Assembly (NCBI RefSeq): GCF_005406215.1
Contig: NZ_NXMA01000005.1
Location: forward strand, 56,038-120,037
DNA: 64,000 bases
Origin: Campylobacter aviculae
GTDB taxonomy: Bacteria; Campylobacterota; Campylobacteria; Campylobacterales; Campylobacteraceae
Reading direction: 5' to 3'
The notes beneath the pieces are model-generated. The model did no database searches and was not told the origin of the DNA. It saw only the letters and a list, made by a program, of their open reading frames with translations. The position numbers were made by a program, and so were the translations under genes. Positions 10,440-19,028 of this stretch are shown here, in pieces (the first letter of the stretch is position 1; each line of letters begins with the position of its first letter).

Positions 10440-11677
10440 TTGCTTTTGAAAAAATTCGTTTAAAAAATAAACTTGAAGTTTATGCTTTTCCTGTAAATAA
10501 AAATAGCGATGTGATCAGTGTTGATATCTTTTATAAAGTGGGATCAAGAAATGAGATCATGGGTAAAAGTGGAATTGCCCATATGCTTGAACATTTAAAT
10601 TTCAAGAGTACAAAAAACCTTAAAGCCGGCGAATTTGATGAAATCGTTAAAAGCTTTGGGGGTTTGGATAATGCAAGTACAGGCTTTGATTATACACATT
10701 ATTACATAAAATGCGCTAAAAAAAATTTGGATAAAGCTTTAGGGCTTTTTGCTGAATTAATGGCTAATTTAAATTTAAAAGATGAAGAATTTCAGCCTGA
10801 AAGAAAGGTTGTTTTAGAAGAGCGTAGATGGAGAACGGATAACAATCCACTTGGTTATTTGTATTTTAGACTTTTCAATCATGCTTTTATGTATCATCCT
10901 TACCATTGGACTCCAATAGGATTTTATAAAGATATAGAAAATTGGACTATTGAAGATATTAGAGATTTTCATAGTGTGTATTATCAACCTAAAAATGCTA
11001 TTTTGCTTGTTAGTGGAGATATAGAGTATCAAGAAGTTTTTGATCTTTCTAAAAAGCATTTTGAAAATATTAAAAATACAAAAACTATCCCAAAAATTCA
11101 CACACAAGAACCTAAGCAAGATGGCGCAAAAAGAATTATTATTAAAAAAGAAACTCAAACTCAAATACTTGGCATAGCATTTAAAATTCCAAATTTTAAA
11201 CACAAGGATATTCCAGCTTTAAATGCCTTATCAGAACTCTTAGGAAGTGGAAAAAGTTCCATTATAAATGAAATTTTAATAGATAAACTTCATTTAATCA
11301 ATGATTTTTACGCCTTTGCTAATGATTGCATTGATGAAAATTTATTTATTTTTATTTGTAATTGTAATGTAGGGATTAAAGCTGAAGAGGTTGAAAAGGA
11401 ACTTTGGAAAATTTTAGAGCAAATCAAAAAAGGAAAATTTACAGAAAAAGATTTACAAAAAATTAAAAATAATATAAAAAGTGATTTTATTTTTTCACTT
11501 GATACAGCAAGCGCGGTTTCTAATATTTATGGTTCTTATTTGGCAAGAGGGGATTTAAAACCTTTATTAAATTATGAAGAAAAAATAGAAAAACTGACTT
11601 TATTGGATTTGCAAAAATGTGCTAAAAAATATTTTGGTGAAGAAAATTCCACAACTTTGATTTTAAGAAAGGATTAA
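10436..11677 (+). CDS. M16 family zinc metalloprotease
   Basis: A 413-residue member of the M16 (pitrilysin/PqqL-like) peptidases. The inverted zinc motif HXXEH is present as HMLEH near 49, with the distal glutamate probably in [10 protein letters not shown] near 125. The M16 C-terminal half-domain (about 165-340) follows. No signal peptide is evident, so a cytoplasmic peptidase is most likely, although some relatives act on exported peptides. It is translationally coupled to pyrD and followed after one base by dapA. Substrate unknown. Confidence 0.88.
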   Translation: MIAFEKIRLKNKLEVYAFPVNKNSDVISVDIFYKVGSRNEIMGKSGIAHMLEHLNFKSTKNLKAGEFDEIVKSFGGLDNASTGFDYTHYYIKCAKKNLDKALGLFAELMANLNLKDEEFQPERKVVLEERRWRTDNNPLGYLYFRLFNHAFMYHPYHWTPIGFYKDIENWTIEDIRDFHSVYYQPKNAILLVSGDIEYQEVFDLSKKHFENIKNTKTIPKIHTQEPKQDGAKRIIIKKETQTQILGIAFKIPNFKHKDIPALNALSELLGSGKSSIINEILIDKLHLINDFYAFANDCIDENLFIFICNCNVGIKAEEVEKELWKILEQIKKGKFTEKDLQKIKNNIKSDFIFSLDTASAVSNIYGSYLARGDLKPLLNYEEKIEKLTLLDLQKCAKKYFGEENSTTLILRKD

Positions 11678-11678
11678 A

Positions 11679-12575
11679 ATGGATAAAAATGCCATCATTG
11701 GGGCGATGACAGCACTTGTTACCCCATTTAAAAATAATAAAATCGATGAGCAATGCTATGCAAAACTTATTCAAAGACAAATTGATAATGGAATTAATGC
11801 CGTAGTGCCCGTGGGTACGACTGGAGAAAGTGCGACTTTAACCCATGATGAACATAAGGCTTGTATTGAAATTGCAGTAGAAGTTTGTAAAAATACAAAA
11901 GTTAAAGTTTTAGCAGGGGCTGGAAGTAATGCGACGCACGAAGCTGTCGATTTGGCGCAATTTGCAAGAGATTGTGGAGCCGATGGAATTTTAAGCGTGG
12001 CTCCGTATTATAACAAACCAACTCAAAAAGGACTTTATGAACATTATAAAGCAATTGCAATGAGTGTGGATATTCCTGTTCTTTTATATAATGTTCCAGG
12101 AAGAACAGGTTGTGATATTGCTACAGAAACTGCTATTGATCTTTTTAGAACTTGTGAAAATATTTATGGAATTAAAGAAGCAAGTGGAAGTATCGACAAG
12201 TGCGTGGATTTGCTTGCGCATGAACCTAAGATGGTTTTAATCAGTGGCGAAGATGCGATTAATTATCCTATACTTTCAAATGGTGGAAAGGGAGTGATTT
12301 CAGTAACCTCAAATTTATTACCCGATAGAATCAGTATGCTAACACATAGGGCTTTGGAGGAAAATTACAAAGAAGCAAAACAAATCAATGATGAACTTTA
12401 TAATATTAATAAAATTTTATTTTGCGAAAGCAATCCAATCCCTATAAAAACAGCGATGCATATAGCCGGATTGATAGAAAATTTAGAATTTAGACTCCCA
12501 CTTTGTCCTCCTAGTAAAGAAAACTATGCTAAAATACAAGAAGTGATGAAGCAATATAATATTAAAGGATTTTAA
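11679..12575 (+). CDS. dapA: 4-hydroxy-tetrahydrodipicolinate synthase
   Basis: Condenses pyruvate with aspartate semialdehyde, the committed step to lysine and meso-diaminopimelate. The 298-residue TIM-barrel protein has GTTGESATL near 45, the active-site tyrosine in LYNVPGRTG near 135, and the Schiff-base lysine in GIKEASG near 166. Feeds peptidoglycan synthesis, matching the nearby murJ and ddl. It ends one base into the next ATG, so it is coupled with the FabL-like gene. Confidence 0.96.
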   Translation: MDKNAIIGAMTALVTPFKNNKIDEQCYAKLIQRQIDNGINAVVPVGTTGESATLTHDEHKACIEIAVEVCKNTKVKVLAGAGSNATHEAVDLAQFARDCGADGILSVAPYYNKPTQKGLYEHYKAIAMSVDIPVLLYNVPGRTGCDIATETAIDLFRTCENIYGIKEASGSIDKCVDLLAHEPKMVLISGEDAINYPILSNGGKGVISVTSNLLPDRISMLTHRALEENYKEAKQINDELYNINKILFCESNPIPIKTAMHIAGLIENLEFRLPLCPPSKENYAKIQEVMKQYNIKGF

Positions 12576-13354
12576 TGAATCAAGAATTTCAAGGAAAAAC
12601 TTTAGTGATTAGTGGTGGAACGCGTGGAATTGGCAAAGCTATTGTATATGAATTTGCTAAAGCAGGTGCAAATATAGCTTTTACATATAATTCTAATGCA
12701 CAAATTGCAGAAGAAATGATAAAAGATTTAGAAACAAACTATAAAATTAAAGCAAAAGCTTATGAATTTAATATCTTAGAACCAGAAACTTATAAAGAAC
12801 TTTTTGAAAAAATTGATCAAGATTTTGAACGCATAGATTATTTCATTTCAAATGCGATCATTTCAGGTCGTGCGGTAGTTGGCGGATATACTAAATTTAT
12901 GAAATTAAAACCTAAGGGAATTAATAATATCTTTACTGCAACAGTTAATGCTTTTGTCGTTGGTGCCCAAGAAGCCGCTAAGAGAATGGAAAAAGTAGGG
13001 GGAGGAAGTATTATTTCTATTTCTTCTACTGGAAATTTGGTTTATATAGAAAATTATGCAGGCCATGGAACAGCAAAAGCAGCAGTAGAAGCTATGGCAA
13101 GATATGCAGCCACTGAACTTGGAGAAAAAAATATCCGTGTGAATGTTGTCAGTGGTGGTCCTATTGAAACGGATGCTTTGAGAGCTTTTACAAATTATGA
13201 GGAAGTTAAACAAGCTACTATTGATTTAAGTCCGCTTAATCGTATGGGGCAGCCTGAAGATTTAGCTGGCGCTTGTCTTTTTCTTTGCTCTTCAAAAGCA
13301 AGTTGGGTAACTGGACATACTTTCATCGTGGATGGTGGAACTACATTTAAATAA
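12575..13354 (+). CDS. FabL-type SDR, probable NADPH enoyl-ACP reductase
   Basis: A 259-residue short-chain dehydrogenase with the cofactor motif GGTRGIGKA near 15 and a C-terminal VDGG. Two features point to an enoyl-acyl carrier protein reductase rather than a FabG ketoreductase. The catalytic tyrosine and lysine are spaced YX6K (YAGHGTAK near 165) instead of YX3K. The regions AQEAAKRMEKVGGGSI near 133 and NVVSGGPIETDAL near 191 closely match my recollection of Bacillus subtilis FabL. It would perform the last reduction of fatty acid elongation. Convergent with ttrA; whether a separate FabI exists elsewhere is not visible. Confidence 0.75.
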   Translation: MNQEFQGKTLVISGGTRGIGKAIVYEFAKAGANIAFTYNSNAQIAEEMIKDLETNYKIKAKAYEFNILEPETYKELFEKIDQDFERIDYFISNAIISGRAVVGGYTKFMKLKPKGINNIFTATVNAFVVGAQEAAKRMEKVGGGSIISISSTGNLVYIENYAGHGTAKAAVEAMARYAATELGEKNIRVNVVSGGPIETDALRAFTNYEEVKQATIDLSPLNRMGQPEDLAGACLFLCSSKASWVTGHTFIVDGGTTFK

Positions 13355-13356
13355 AA

Positions 13357-13386
13357 TTTATCATCTTGAATATTCAAGATGATAAA
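13357..13386. terminator. Perfect 30-bp palindrome, bidirectional terminator
   Basis: The 34-base gap between the convergent fabL-like and ttrA genes is almost filled by a perfect palindrome with arms TTTATCATCTTGAAT and its exact complement. On the minus strand it is followed by TTTTATTT, a good intrinsic terminator for ttrA. On the plus strand the following sequence is less U-rich, so termination of the long murJ-dapA operon may be weaker. Confidence 0.75.
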
Positions 13387-13388
13387 GG

Positions 13389-16300
13389 TTAAATCTTTTC
13401 TATTTTTACCATAAATGCTTGTCTTGCATTAGATCCTATAACAAAATCACCCAAATTAGGACTATTTGGTCTAGTAATATCTCTTAAGCCTAACTGACTA
13501 TAAGCAATTCCAGTTTTTCGTCTGATTTTTGCTTTAAGTGTTTTTTCATCTATACTAAGATCTTTTGCTCCTTCTGCATCCCTTCCGCCTCCGTGTTCTA
13601 AGCCAATTGCACATGGATGAATGCCTTCTTTCACTCTTGCATAACCTATAATTGAAGTTTCATAGGTGCTTAATTTTACTTTATCGTCATTTTTGATATT
13701 GTATTTTTTTGCACTTTGTGAATTAATATCTATATAGGTGCTATATTTGATCTCTTTTAAGGACTCAAGAGTAGCAGAATAAGAAGAGAAAACATTGGAT
13801 TTATAATTAAATGCCAAAAGATCAAAACCTTCTTTTTTGATAATTTTTTCTCCATTGGCGTATCTTGCATCATAATATTTTATAGTTCCACTGTGTCTTT
13901 CTCCACTGAGTGCATTTTTAGTTGTTGCCAGTTTTTCATTATAAATTGCAATAGCTTTTTTATAAGAATTGCTTAAAGCATTATCCTTATAAGCACTCTC
14001 TTTGCTCGAAAATCTTCCTCCGCGACTCATTATGAAAGCTACTTTTCTCCAATGATCTTTGCAAATTTCTTTTAAGATTTTCTCATATTTTTGCAAACCG
14101 CTTATTTTAAACTCTTCATCACTGATATCATTTACAGGATTTTGAGTATCTAATGCAACGTTTAAAAAAGCTCTTAAATAAAAATCTTCAGGCTTATCTA
14201 AAGGATAATAATTTCCATCTTTATCTTTAATGGCATCTTTTCCAAAAGAAGGTAAATTTAAAGCTTTTCCGAGTTCAATTAAAAAACTATCCATACATAT
14301 ACTTTGGCCGTTTTTAAATTTTTCATTTGGACTTTGGACAATAGGAAATCTTAAATGGGTTGTTTTTGTGATATATCCAGCCCAAGGAGACAACACTCCC
14401 CAAGTTTCAAAAAGCACACTATCAGGAACAATATAATCAGCATATAAACTTGTTTCATTGATAAAAGGATCTATGGCTATAAATAATGGAATTGATTTTT
14501 TAGGATCTTTTAAAAGTTCAATAGTTTTTGAATTTAAATTTTGCCCATAAACGAGACTAGTTCCCCAAGTTATTAAGGCGCCAAGTTTATATGGATAAGC
14601 ATTGGCACTGCTTGTTAAAACTTCATTCTCTAAAGCATTGCTTAGTGGATACCATTGATCTTTGGCAGGATATGGATTTTGATTGTTTTTGATTTTTTCT
14701 TGAAATTCTGTACTTGTTTCATAGGCTTTTCTTGCACGATCTATCCTTGTTCCATAAGGTTTCTTTTTACCTTCGTAGGCTAAAAGATTATACATTTTTC
14801 CATTAAAACTATTGAATTTTCCACCTCCTATACTCATACCTCCTTTATGGTTTAAATTTCCCACCATACTTCCTAGCATCATGATCGCATAAGCGGTATA
14901 AAATCCCGTTGTATGCATGGTTCCTCCATGGCAATCAGTCGCCACAGCTCTACCATACGAAGTGAATTCTTTTGCTAAATCAGCGATAATATTTGGTTCA
15001 ATTTCACATTTTTGTGCATATTCTTCCAAGCTATACTCAAAAACATTTTCTTTTAAAATTTCAAAGCTAGTTTTTACTTGATACATTTGACCTTTGTATT
15101 CTACACTTCCACTAAATTCAAGATCAGCTTGTTTAACTTCATCAGCATTTTTAAGAATGCCATTTTCAAGAACTAAAATTTGATTCTTTTCATCTCTTAA
15201 AAAAGTACCATAGTTTGTTTCATCTTGCAAGACAAGATGAGTTGCGTTAGTAAAACTAACATCATTAAGAGCTATTTGAGATTTTAAACTTGGAATTTTT
15301 AAATAAGAAAGATTATAAAGTTTGTTTTCTATAATCACTCTTAACATCCCCATGACAAAAGCAAGATCACTCCCTGGTTTTATAGGTATCCATCTTGATT
15401 TATTTTCCACTGCAAAGGTATCGGCGTTGGTTAAATTTGGAGTTATAGTGACGTATTTCATTTCCCCTTCACTTCTAGCTTTTGCAAGTAAATGCGCTTG
15501 TCTTTTAAAAGGATTTCCAGCTTGTGCGGGTGCGGTTGCTATATTAAGAAGAAATTTACAGTGTTCAAAATCAGGTTTTAAATGGGGATATTTTTGAAAA
15601 TCATCCAAATAAGCAGCCTCGCCCGCACGCATAGAAAGACCACAGATTGCAGTATGTCCTAAATAATTTATCGTTCCAAAACTTTGAGCAAATCTGTGAG
15701 TGATAAAATTTTGCCTTCCTTCATCGCCTGTGCCTAAAATACATAATTTATTTGCCAAAGGACCATAATCTGGATTTTTTTCATCGATTAAAGTTTTTGT
15801 ATCGCAAAATGTTTTAAGCCCTTCAACATGTCCTTCGTTAAATAAATCCCCGCCATTTACAATTTCAGAGATCAATTCTTCGATGCTGATACTTTTCCAT
15901 TTATTTTCTCCACGTTTTCCTACTCTTTTTAAAGGTTTTGTGATCCTAAATTCATCATCAAGTTTATGATGGATAAAATTACCCCTAACGCAACATGTAG
16001 AACGCATATTTAAGCCATTTTCATTATGATTTGATAAAGCGATAAAACTTTCTTTTAAAGGTGTATTCATATCAAGATAAGGATCGCTTGAAAGCAAACT
16101 ATAAGGATTTCCACTTACTCTAAGTACTTTTTGGCTTTTTTTATCGATTTTAGCACGCACAGAACAAAAGGTTACGCAACCATTGCAAACACTTGGCATG
16201 ATGCTAAATTTATCATTAAATTTAATTCCATTTTTATCCAAGGATACTTCACATTCTTGTGCGTTTGCATAGATAGTATTTTTTGCTTTAACTCCTTTAT

Positions 16301-16400
16301 CTGAAAAAGTCAATGCATGTTTTAAAGTATCAGAATATCCAAGTGCCGAAATTGCACCAATGCTTAATCCTGATCCGATTAAAAATTTTCTTCTTTTCAT
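13389..16400 (-). CDS. ttrA: Tetrathionate reductase catalytic subunit TtrA
   Basis: Molybdopterin enzyme of the DMSO-reductase family that reduces tetrathionate to thiosulfate in the periplasm. The 1003 residues begin with a twin-arginine signal (RRKFLIG at 3-9). A [4Fe-4S] site has C72, C75, C79 and a cysteine at 136/137, and the probable Mo-ligand cysteine is C253 in AICGLSMRAG. It aligns from memory along its whole length with Salmonella TtrA, including NPFKRQA near 306, GSDLAFVMGM, YPAKDQWYP and SRGGRF. The size near 1000 residues separates it from PhsA/PsrA (about 760). AAGGA precedes the ATG. Last gene of the leftward ttrBCA operon. Confidence 0.93.
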   Translation of the reverse strand: MKRRKFLIGSGLSIGAISALGYSDTLKHALTFSDKGVKAKNTIYANAQECEVSLDKNGIKFNDKFSIMPSVCNGCVTFCSVRAKIDKKSQKVLRVSGNPYSLLSSDPYLDMNTPLKESFIALSNHNENGLNMRSTCCVRGNFIHHKLDDEFRITKPLKRVGKRGENKWKSISIEELISEIVNGGDLFNEGHVEGLKTFCDTKTLIDEKNPDYGPLANKLCILGTGDEGRQNFITHRFAQSFGTINYLGHTAICGLSMRAGEAAYLDDFQKYPHLKPDFEHCKFLLNIATAPAQAGNPFKRQAHLLAKARSEGEMKYVTITPNLTNADTFAVENKSRWIPIKPGSDLAFVMGMLRVIIENKLYNLSYLKIPSLKSQIALNDVSFTNATHLVLQDETNYGTFLRDEKNQILVLENGILKNADEVKQADLEFSGSVEYKGQMYQVKTSFEILKENVFEYSLEEYAQKCEIEPNIIADLAKEFTSYGRAVATDCHGGTMHTTGFYTAYAIMMLGSMVGNLNHKGGMSIGGGKFNSFNGKMYNLLAYEGKKKPYGTRIDRARKAYETSTEFQEKIKNNQNPYPAKDQWYPLSNALENEVLTSSANAYPYKLGALITWGTSLVYGQNLNSKTIELLKDPKKSIPLFIAIDPFINETSLYADYIVPDSVLFETWGVLSPWAGYITKTTHLRFPIVQSPNEKFKNGQSICMDSFLIELGKALNLPSFGKDAIKDKDGNYYPLDKPEDFYLRAFLNVALDTQNPVNDISDEEFKISGLQKYEKILKEICKDHWRKVAFIMSRGGRFSSKESAYKDNALSNSYKKAIAIYNEKLATTKNALSGERHSGTIKYYDARYANGEKIIKKEGFDLLAFNYKSNVFSSYSATLESLKEIKYSTYIDINSQSAKKYNIKNDDKVKLSTYETSIIGYARVKEGIHPCAIGLEHGGGRDAEGAKDLSIDEKTLKAKIRRKTGIAYSQLGLRDITRPNSPNLGDFVIGSNARQAFMVKIEKI

Positions 16401-16404
16401 TGTT

Positions 16405-17466
16405 TTATTTTCCTTTTATCAATATATTTTTATTAAAAAATGCTAAAGCAAGGCAAAAAAGTGCGATTAAAAGTCCATAATTGCAAATTATGCCTATAAG
16501 ATTTGAAAAATCTATGTGATATTCTAAAAAAGAAAGTGTGGTTTTTGGAAAAGATTGACCCTTGATCACTAGGGTATATCTAAACATTAAACTTCCAAGC
16601 ACGCCCAAACATCCTGCTAAAATTACAAAAGGTAGTTTTTGGTTTAATTTTGAAAAACCTATGATTAAAGGCAAAAGAAGACAAAATCCCATGTCTATGA
16701 AAACGATAAAAAATCCTTCTTTTTGGAAAAAAATTTGCGCTACAAATCTATCGTCTGTATTAAAGACTAATAAAAAGCTAAACCAGAAAATTCTTAAGAT
16801 AAGATCCAATAAAGCAAAACAAGCTAGAAATTTAGAAAGAGTGGTGAATAAGCTAAAGTCTAATTTTTCTTTTGCAAAAAATTTCACATAAAGCCAAGTT
16901 ATTAAGATTAGCGTTCCGCTTCCACTTACTAAAGCAGAGATTAGAAATAAAATGGGCATTATTGAAGTATGTAAAAATATAAAAGAAGTTAGAATAGCAA
17001 TTAAATAAGCGGTATAAAATTCTATACCTAAGGCCAAAACAAAACCTAAAATGCTGCAATAAAAAAGTGATTTTTGATATTTTAAATTTTGATTAAAAAC
17101 TACTTGGTAGCTAAGATAAAGTTCTAAAAAGATAGCAAAAAAGAAAAAAATCAATAACAAAACTCCCCATTTCATAGGACTGGTAAAGAAATTTTCCCAT
17201 CCGTATAAAAAGACATTGACTATTCTTCCAGGTTGAGTTAAATCATCGATCAAATTTAAGGGGGCTACCATTAAAAAAATAAAAGCAATTATTAGAGCTA
17301 AGAAAGTAGTGCTTTTGAAGTTTTTTTGTTTAAAAATAAAATATAAACTAGCAAAAATAAAATTAGCCGCCGAAATACCTGTCAAAAACAAATAATTAGC
17401 TATATTTAAGCCCCAAGGTCTTTCAGGGGTAATGCTTACTAATGAGTGAATAACACTTAAATCCAT
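16405..17466 (-). CDS. ttrC: Tetrathionate reductase membrane subunit TtrC (NrfD/PsrC family)
   Basis: A 353-residue integral membrane protein with about nine hydrophobic segments, of the NrfD/PsrC family. In the known TtrABC enzyme this subunit oxidises menaquinol and passes electrons to TtrB. The N-terminal ERPWGLNIANYLF motif near 15 is typical of NrfD-like quinol dehydrogenases. It starts one base after the ttrB stop and ends four bases before ttrA, so the three genes are one transcription unit in the same B-C-A order as in Salmonella. No haem motif is present. Confidence 0.9.
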   Translation of the reverse strand: MDLSVIHSLVSITPERPWGLNIANYLFLTGISAANFIFASLYFIFKQKNFKSTTFLALIIAFIFLMVAPLNLIDDLTQPGRIVNVFLYGWENFFTSPMKWGVLLLIFFFFAIFLELYLSYQVVFNQNLKYQKSLFYCSILGFVLALGIEFYTAYLIAILTSFIFLHTSIMPILFLISALVSGSGTLILITWLYVKFFAKEKLDFSLFTTLSKFLACFALLDLILRIFWFSFLLVFNTDDRFVAQIFFQKEGFFIVFIDMGFCLLLPLIIGFSKLNQKLPFVILAGCLGVLGSLMFRYTLVIKGQSFPKTTLSFLEYHIDFSNLIGIICNYGLLIALFCLALAFFNKNILIKGK

Positions 17467-17467
17467 A

Positions 17468-18229
17468 CTAAACTCCTTTGCTTTGCCATGTTAATTTTTC
17501 ATTTTTTGACTTTAACGTATCATCTAAATCATCCATTGAAACTACATTGTCTGATAATTCTCCGTTTAAACCTATGTAAAAAACTTGAGGTTTGGTTCCA
17601 CTTTTTTGTTTTAAAACAGAGCTTGGAAATTGAGTTAATAATTTAGAAATTGAAGAATTTTTATCATTTAAATCCCCGATAATTCTTGCACCTCCAACAC
17701 AAGTTTCAACACAAGCTGGAAGTAATCCCACATCAAGCCTATGAGCGCAAAAAGTGCATTTATCCACTACTTTAGTTTGAGAATTGATAAATCTTTTATC
17801 ATAAGGACAGGCATTAACACAGTATCCACATCCCCAACATGTTTGACTGTCAACAACAACAATACCATCTAATCTTTTAAAGGTTGCACCTGTTGGACAA
17901 ACGCTTACACAGGGTGGATTTTCGCAATGATTGCAAAGCTGTGGCAAAAAAGCTTTTCTGACATTGGGGAAAGTTCCTATTTCAAATTCAGCAACATTAG
18001 TTCTAAATTGATCTTTAGGAACTTGATTTTCAACCTTGCAACTTGCAGTACAAGCGTGACATCCTACGCATTTTCTAAGATCAACAAGCATTGCAAATTT
18101 TTTATCTTTTTGACCTAAAGCTTCGGGATTGTCTGCATTTCTACTAGGATTTTTTAAATTAAAAGCCTTTGCACTAGAAAATAAAGCCAAAGCAGCACCT
18201 TGCTTAAGAAAAAAACGTCTTTTATTCAT
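17468..18229 (-). CDS. ttrB: Tetrathionate reductase iron-sulfur subunit TtrB
   Basis: A 253-residue electron-transfer subunit of the TtrB/PsrB/NrfC type. It begins with a twin-arginine signal (RRFFLKQ at 4-10). Sixteen cysteines form four [4Fe-4S] sites: C54/57/60/64, C99/102/107/111, C131/134/137/141 and C158/161/173/177, the last with the long CX11C spacing typical of this family. It relays electrons from TtrC to TtrA at the periplasmic face. First gene of the operon; AAGGA lies eight bases before the ATG. Confidence 0.93.
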   Translation of the reverse strand: MNKRRFFLKQGAALALFSSAKAFNLKNPSRNADNPEALGQKDKKFAMLVDLRKCVGCHACTASCKVENQVPKDQFRTNVAEFEIGTFPNVRKAFLPQLCNHCENPPCVSVCPTGATFKRLDGIVVVDSQTCWGCGYCVNACPYDKRFINSQTKVVDKCTFCAHRLDVGLLPACVETCVGGARIIGDLNDKNSSISKLLTQFPSSVLKQKSGTKPQVFYIGLNGELSDNVVSMDDLDDTLKSKNEKLTWQSKGV

Positions 18230-18305
18230 AGATATATCCTTAAGATATTAAGTTTTAAACATAATGATTGTAAAAAAATAAAGAGAGAAAATAGGGAGAT
18301 TTTGC

Positions 18306-18335
18306 TAATTAACAAAAAATTAATTATAATAATAT
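18306..18335 (+). promoter_or_regulatory. Divergent ttrBCA / regulator control region with TATAAT
   Basis: The 106-base gap between ttrB and the response regulator gene contains TATAAT at 18325-18330, only five bases before the regulator ATG at 18336. Two TAATTA blocks at 18306-18311 and 18321-18326, spaced 15 bases start to start, are candidate regulator contacts; the second overlaps the -10. No ribosome binding site precedes the ATG. The minus-strand promoter of ttrB is less clear. Confidence 0.5.
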
Positions 18336-19028
18336 ATGGAAGAAATTTTAGCCTTATTTAGTAATTTAAGTGTTTTAAATGTTGAAGATGAAGAAGGGGT
18401 AAGAAAATCTTTAAGTGCGAATTTGGCTTTATTTTTTAAAAATGTTTATGAGGCAAGAGACGGAGAAGAAGCTTTAAATTTATTTTATGAAAAAAATCCC
18501 GATGTAATCTTCATGGATATTTGCATACCAAAGCTAAATGGACTTGAAGTTTTAAAAGAATTAAGAACTACATATAAAAAAACTCCTATTGTAATTGTGA
18601 GTGCCTATAGCGAACAAGAATATTTTTTAAAAGCCATTGATCTTAATATTTGTAAATTTTTAATCAAGCCTTTTACTAAAGATGACTTCATAAATACACT
18701 TAAAAGTATAGCTAAATGGATGTATGAATATACTGATGATTATAAAATAATACTACAAGACAATGTTTTTTATGAACCTTTAAAATCCAGTATCTTTTAT
18801 AATGAACAAACTTTTATTCTTACAAAAAAAGAAAAACAAGTTTTTGAATACCTTTTGAGAAATAAGAATAGAGTTGTTAGTTTTAGTGAGTTAGAAATCT
18901 TGCTTTATAATGATACTGAAGATCATAAAAATGCCTTAAAAGCCGTCATTAAAGAATTAAGAAAAAAAGTTCCTAGTAAAACTATAGAAAATGTATTTGG
19001 TGTAGGTTATAAATGCGTTTGTATTTAA
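18336..19028 (+). CDS. OmpR-family response regulator, probable ttr activator
   Basis: A 230-residue response regulator. The receiver domain (about 10-125) has the acidic pair in LNVEDEEG near 16, the phosphoryl aspartate in FMDICIP near 60, and the lysine in LIKPFTKDD near 108. The C-terminal winged helix (about 145-230, LTKKEKQVFEYLLRNKNRVV and GVGYKC) is of the OmpR/PhoB type. Salmonella TtrR has a LuxR/FixJ-type DNA-binding domain, so this is not its orthologue. It overlaps the kinase start by 16 bases. Its position divergent from ttrBCA suggests it controls that operon. Probably translated from a leaderless mRNA. Confidence 0.9.
   Translation: MEEILALFSNLSVLNVEDEEGVRKSLSANLALFFKNVYEARDGEEALNLFYEKNPDVIFMDICIPKLNGLEVLKELRTTYKKTPIVIVSAYSEQEYFLKAIDLNICKFLIKPFTKDDFINTLKSIAKWMYEYTDDYKIILQDNVFYEPLKSSIFYNEQTFILTKKEKQVFEYLLRNKNRVVSFSELEILLYNDTEDHKNALKAVIKELRKKVPSKTIENVFGVGYKCVCI

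Noticed and set aside
13389..18229. Thiosulfate/polysulfide reductase (Phs/Psr) or arsenate reductase as identity of the molybdoenzyme
   Set aside because: The catalytic subunit is about 1000 residues and follows recalled Salmonella TtrA through many unique segments; Phs/Psr enzymes are about 760 residues and ArrA lacks these segments.
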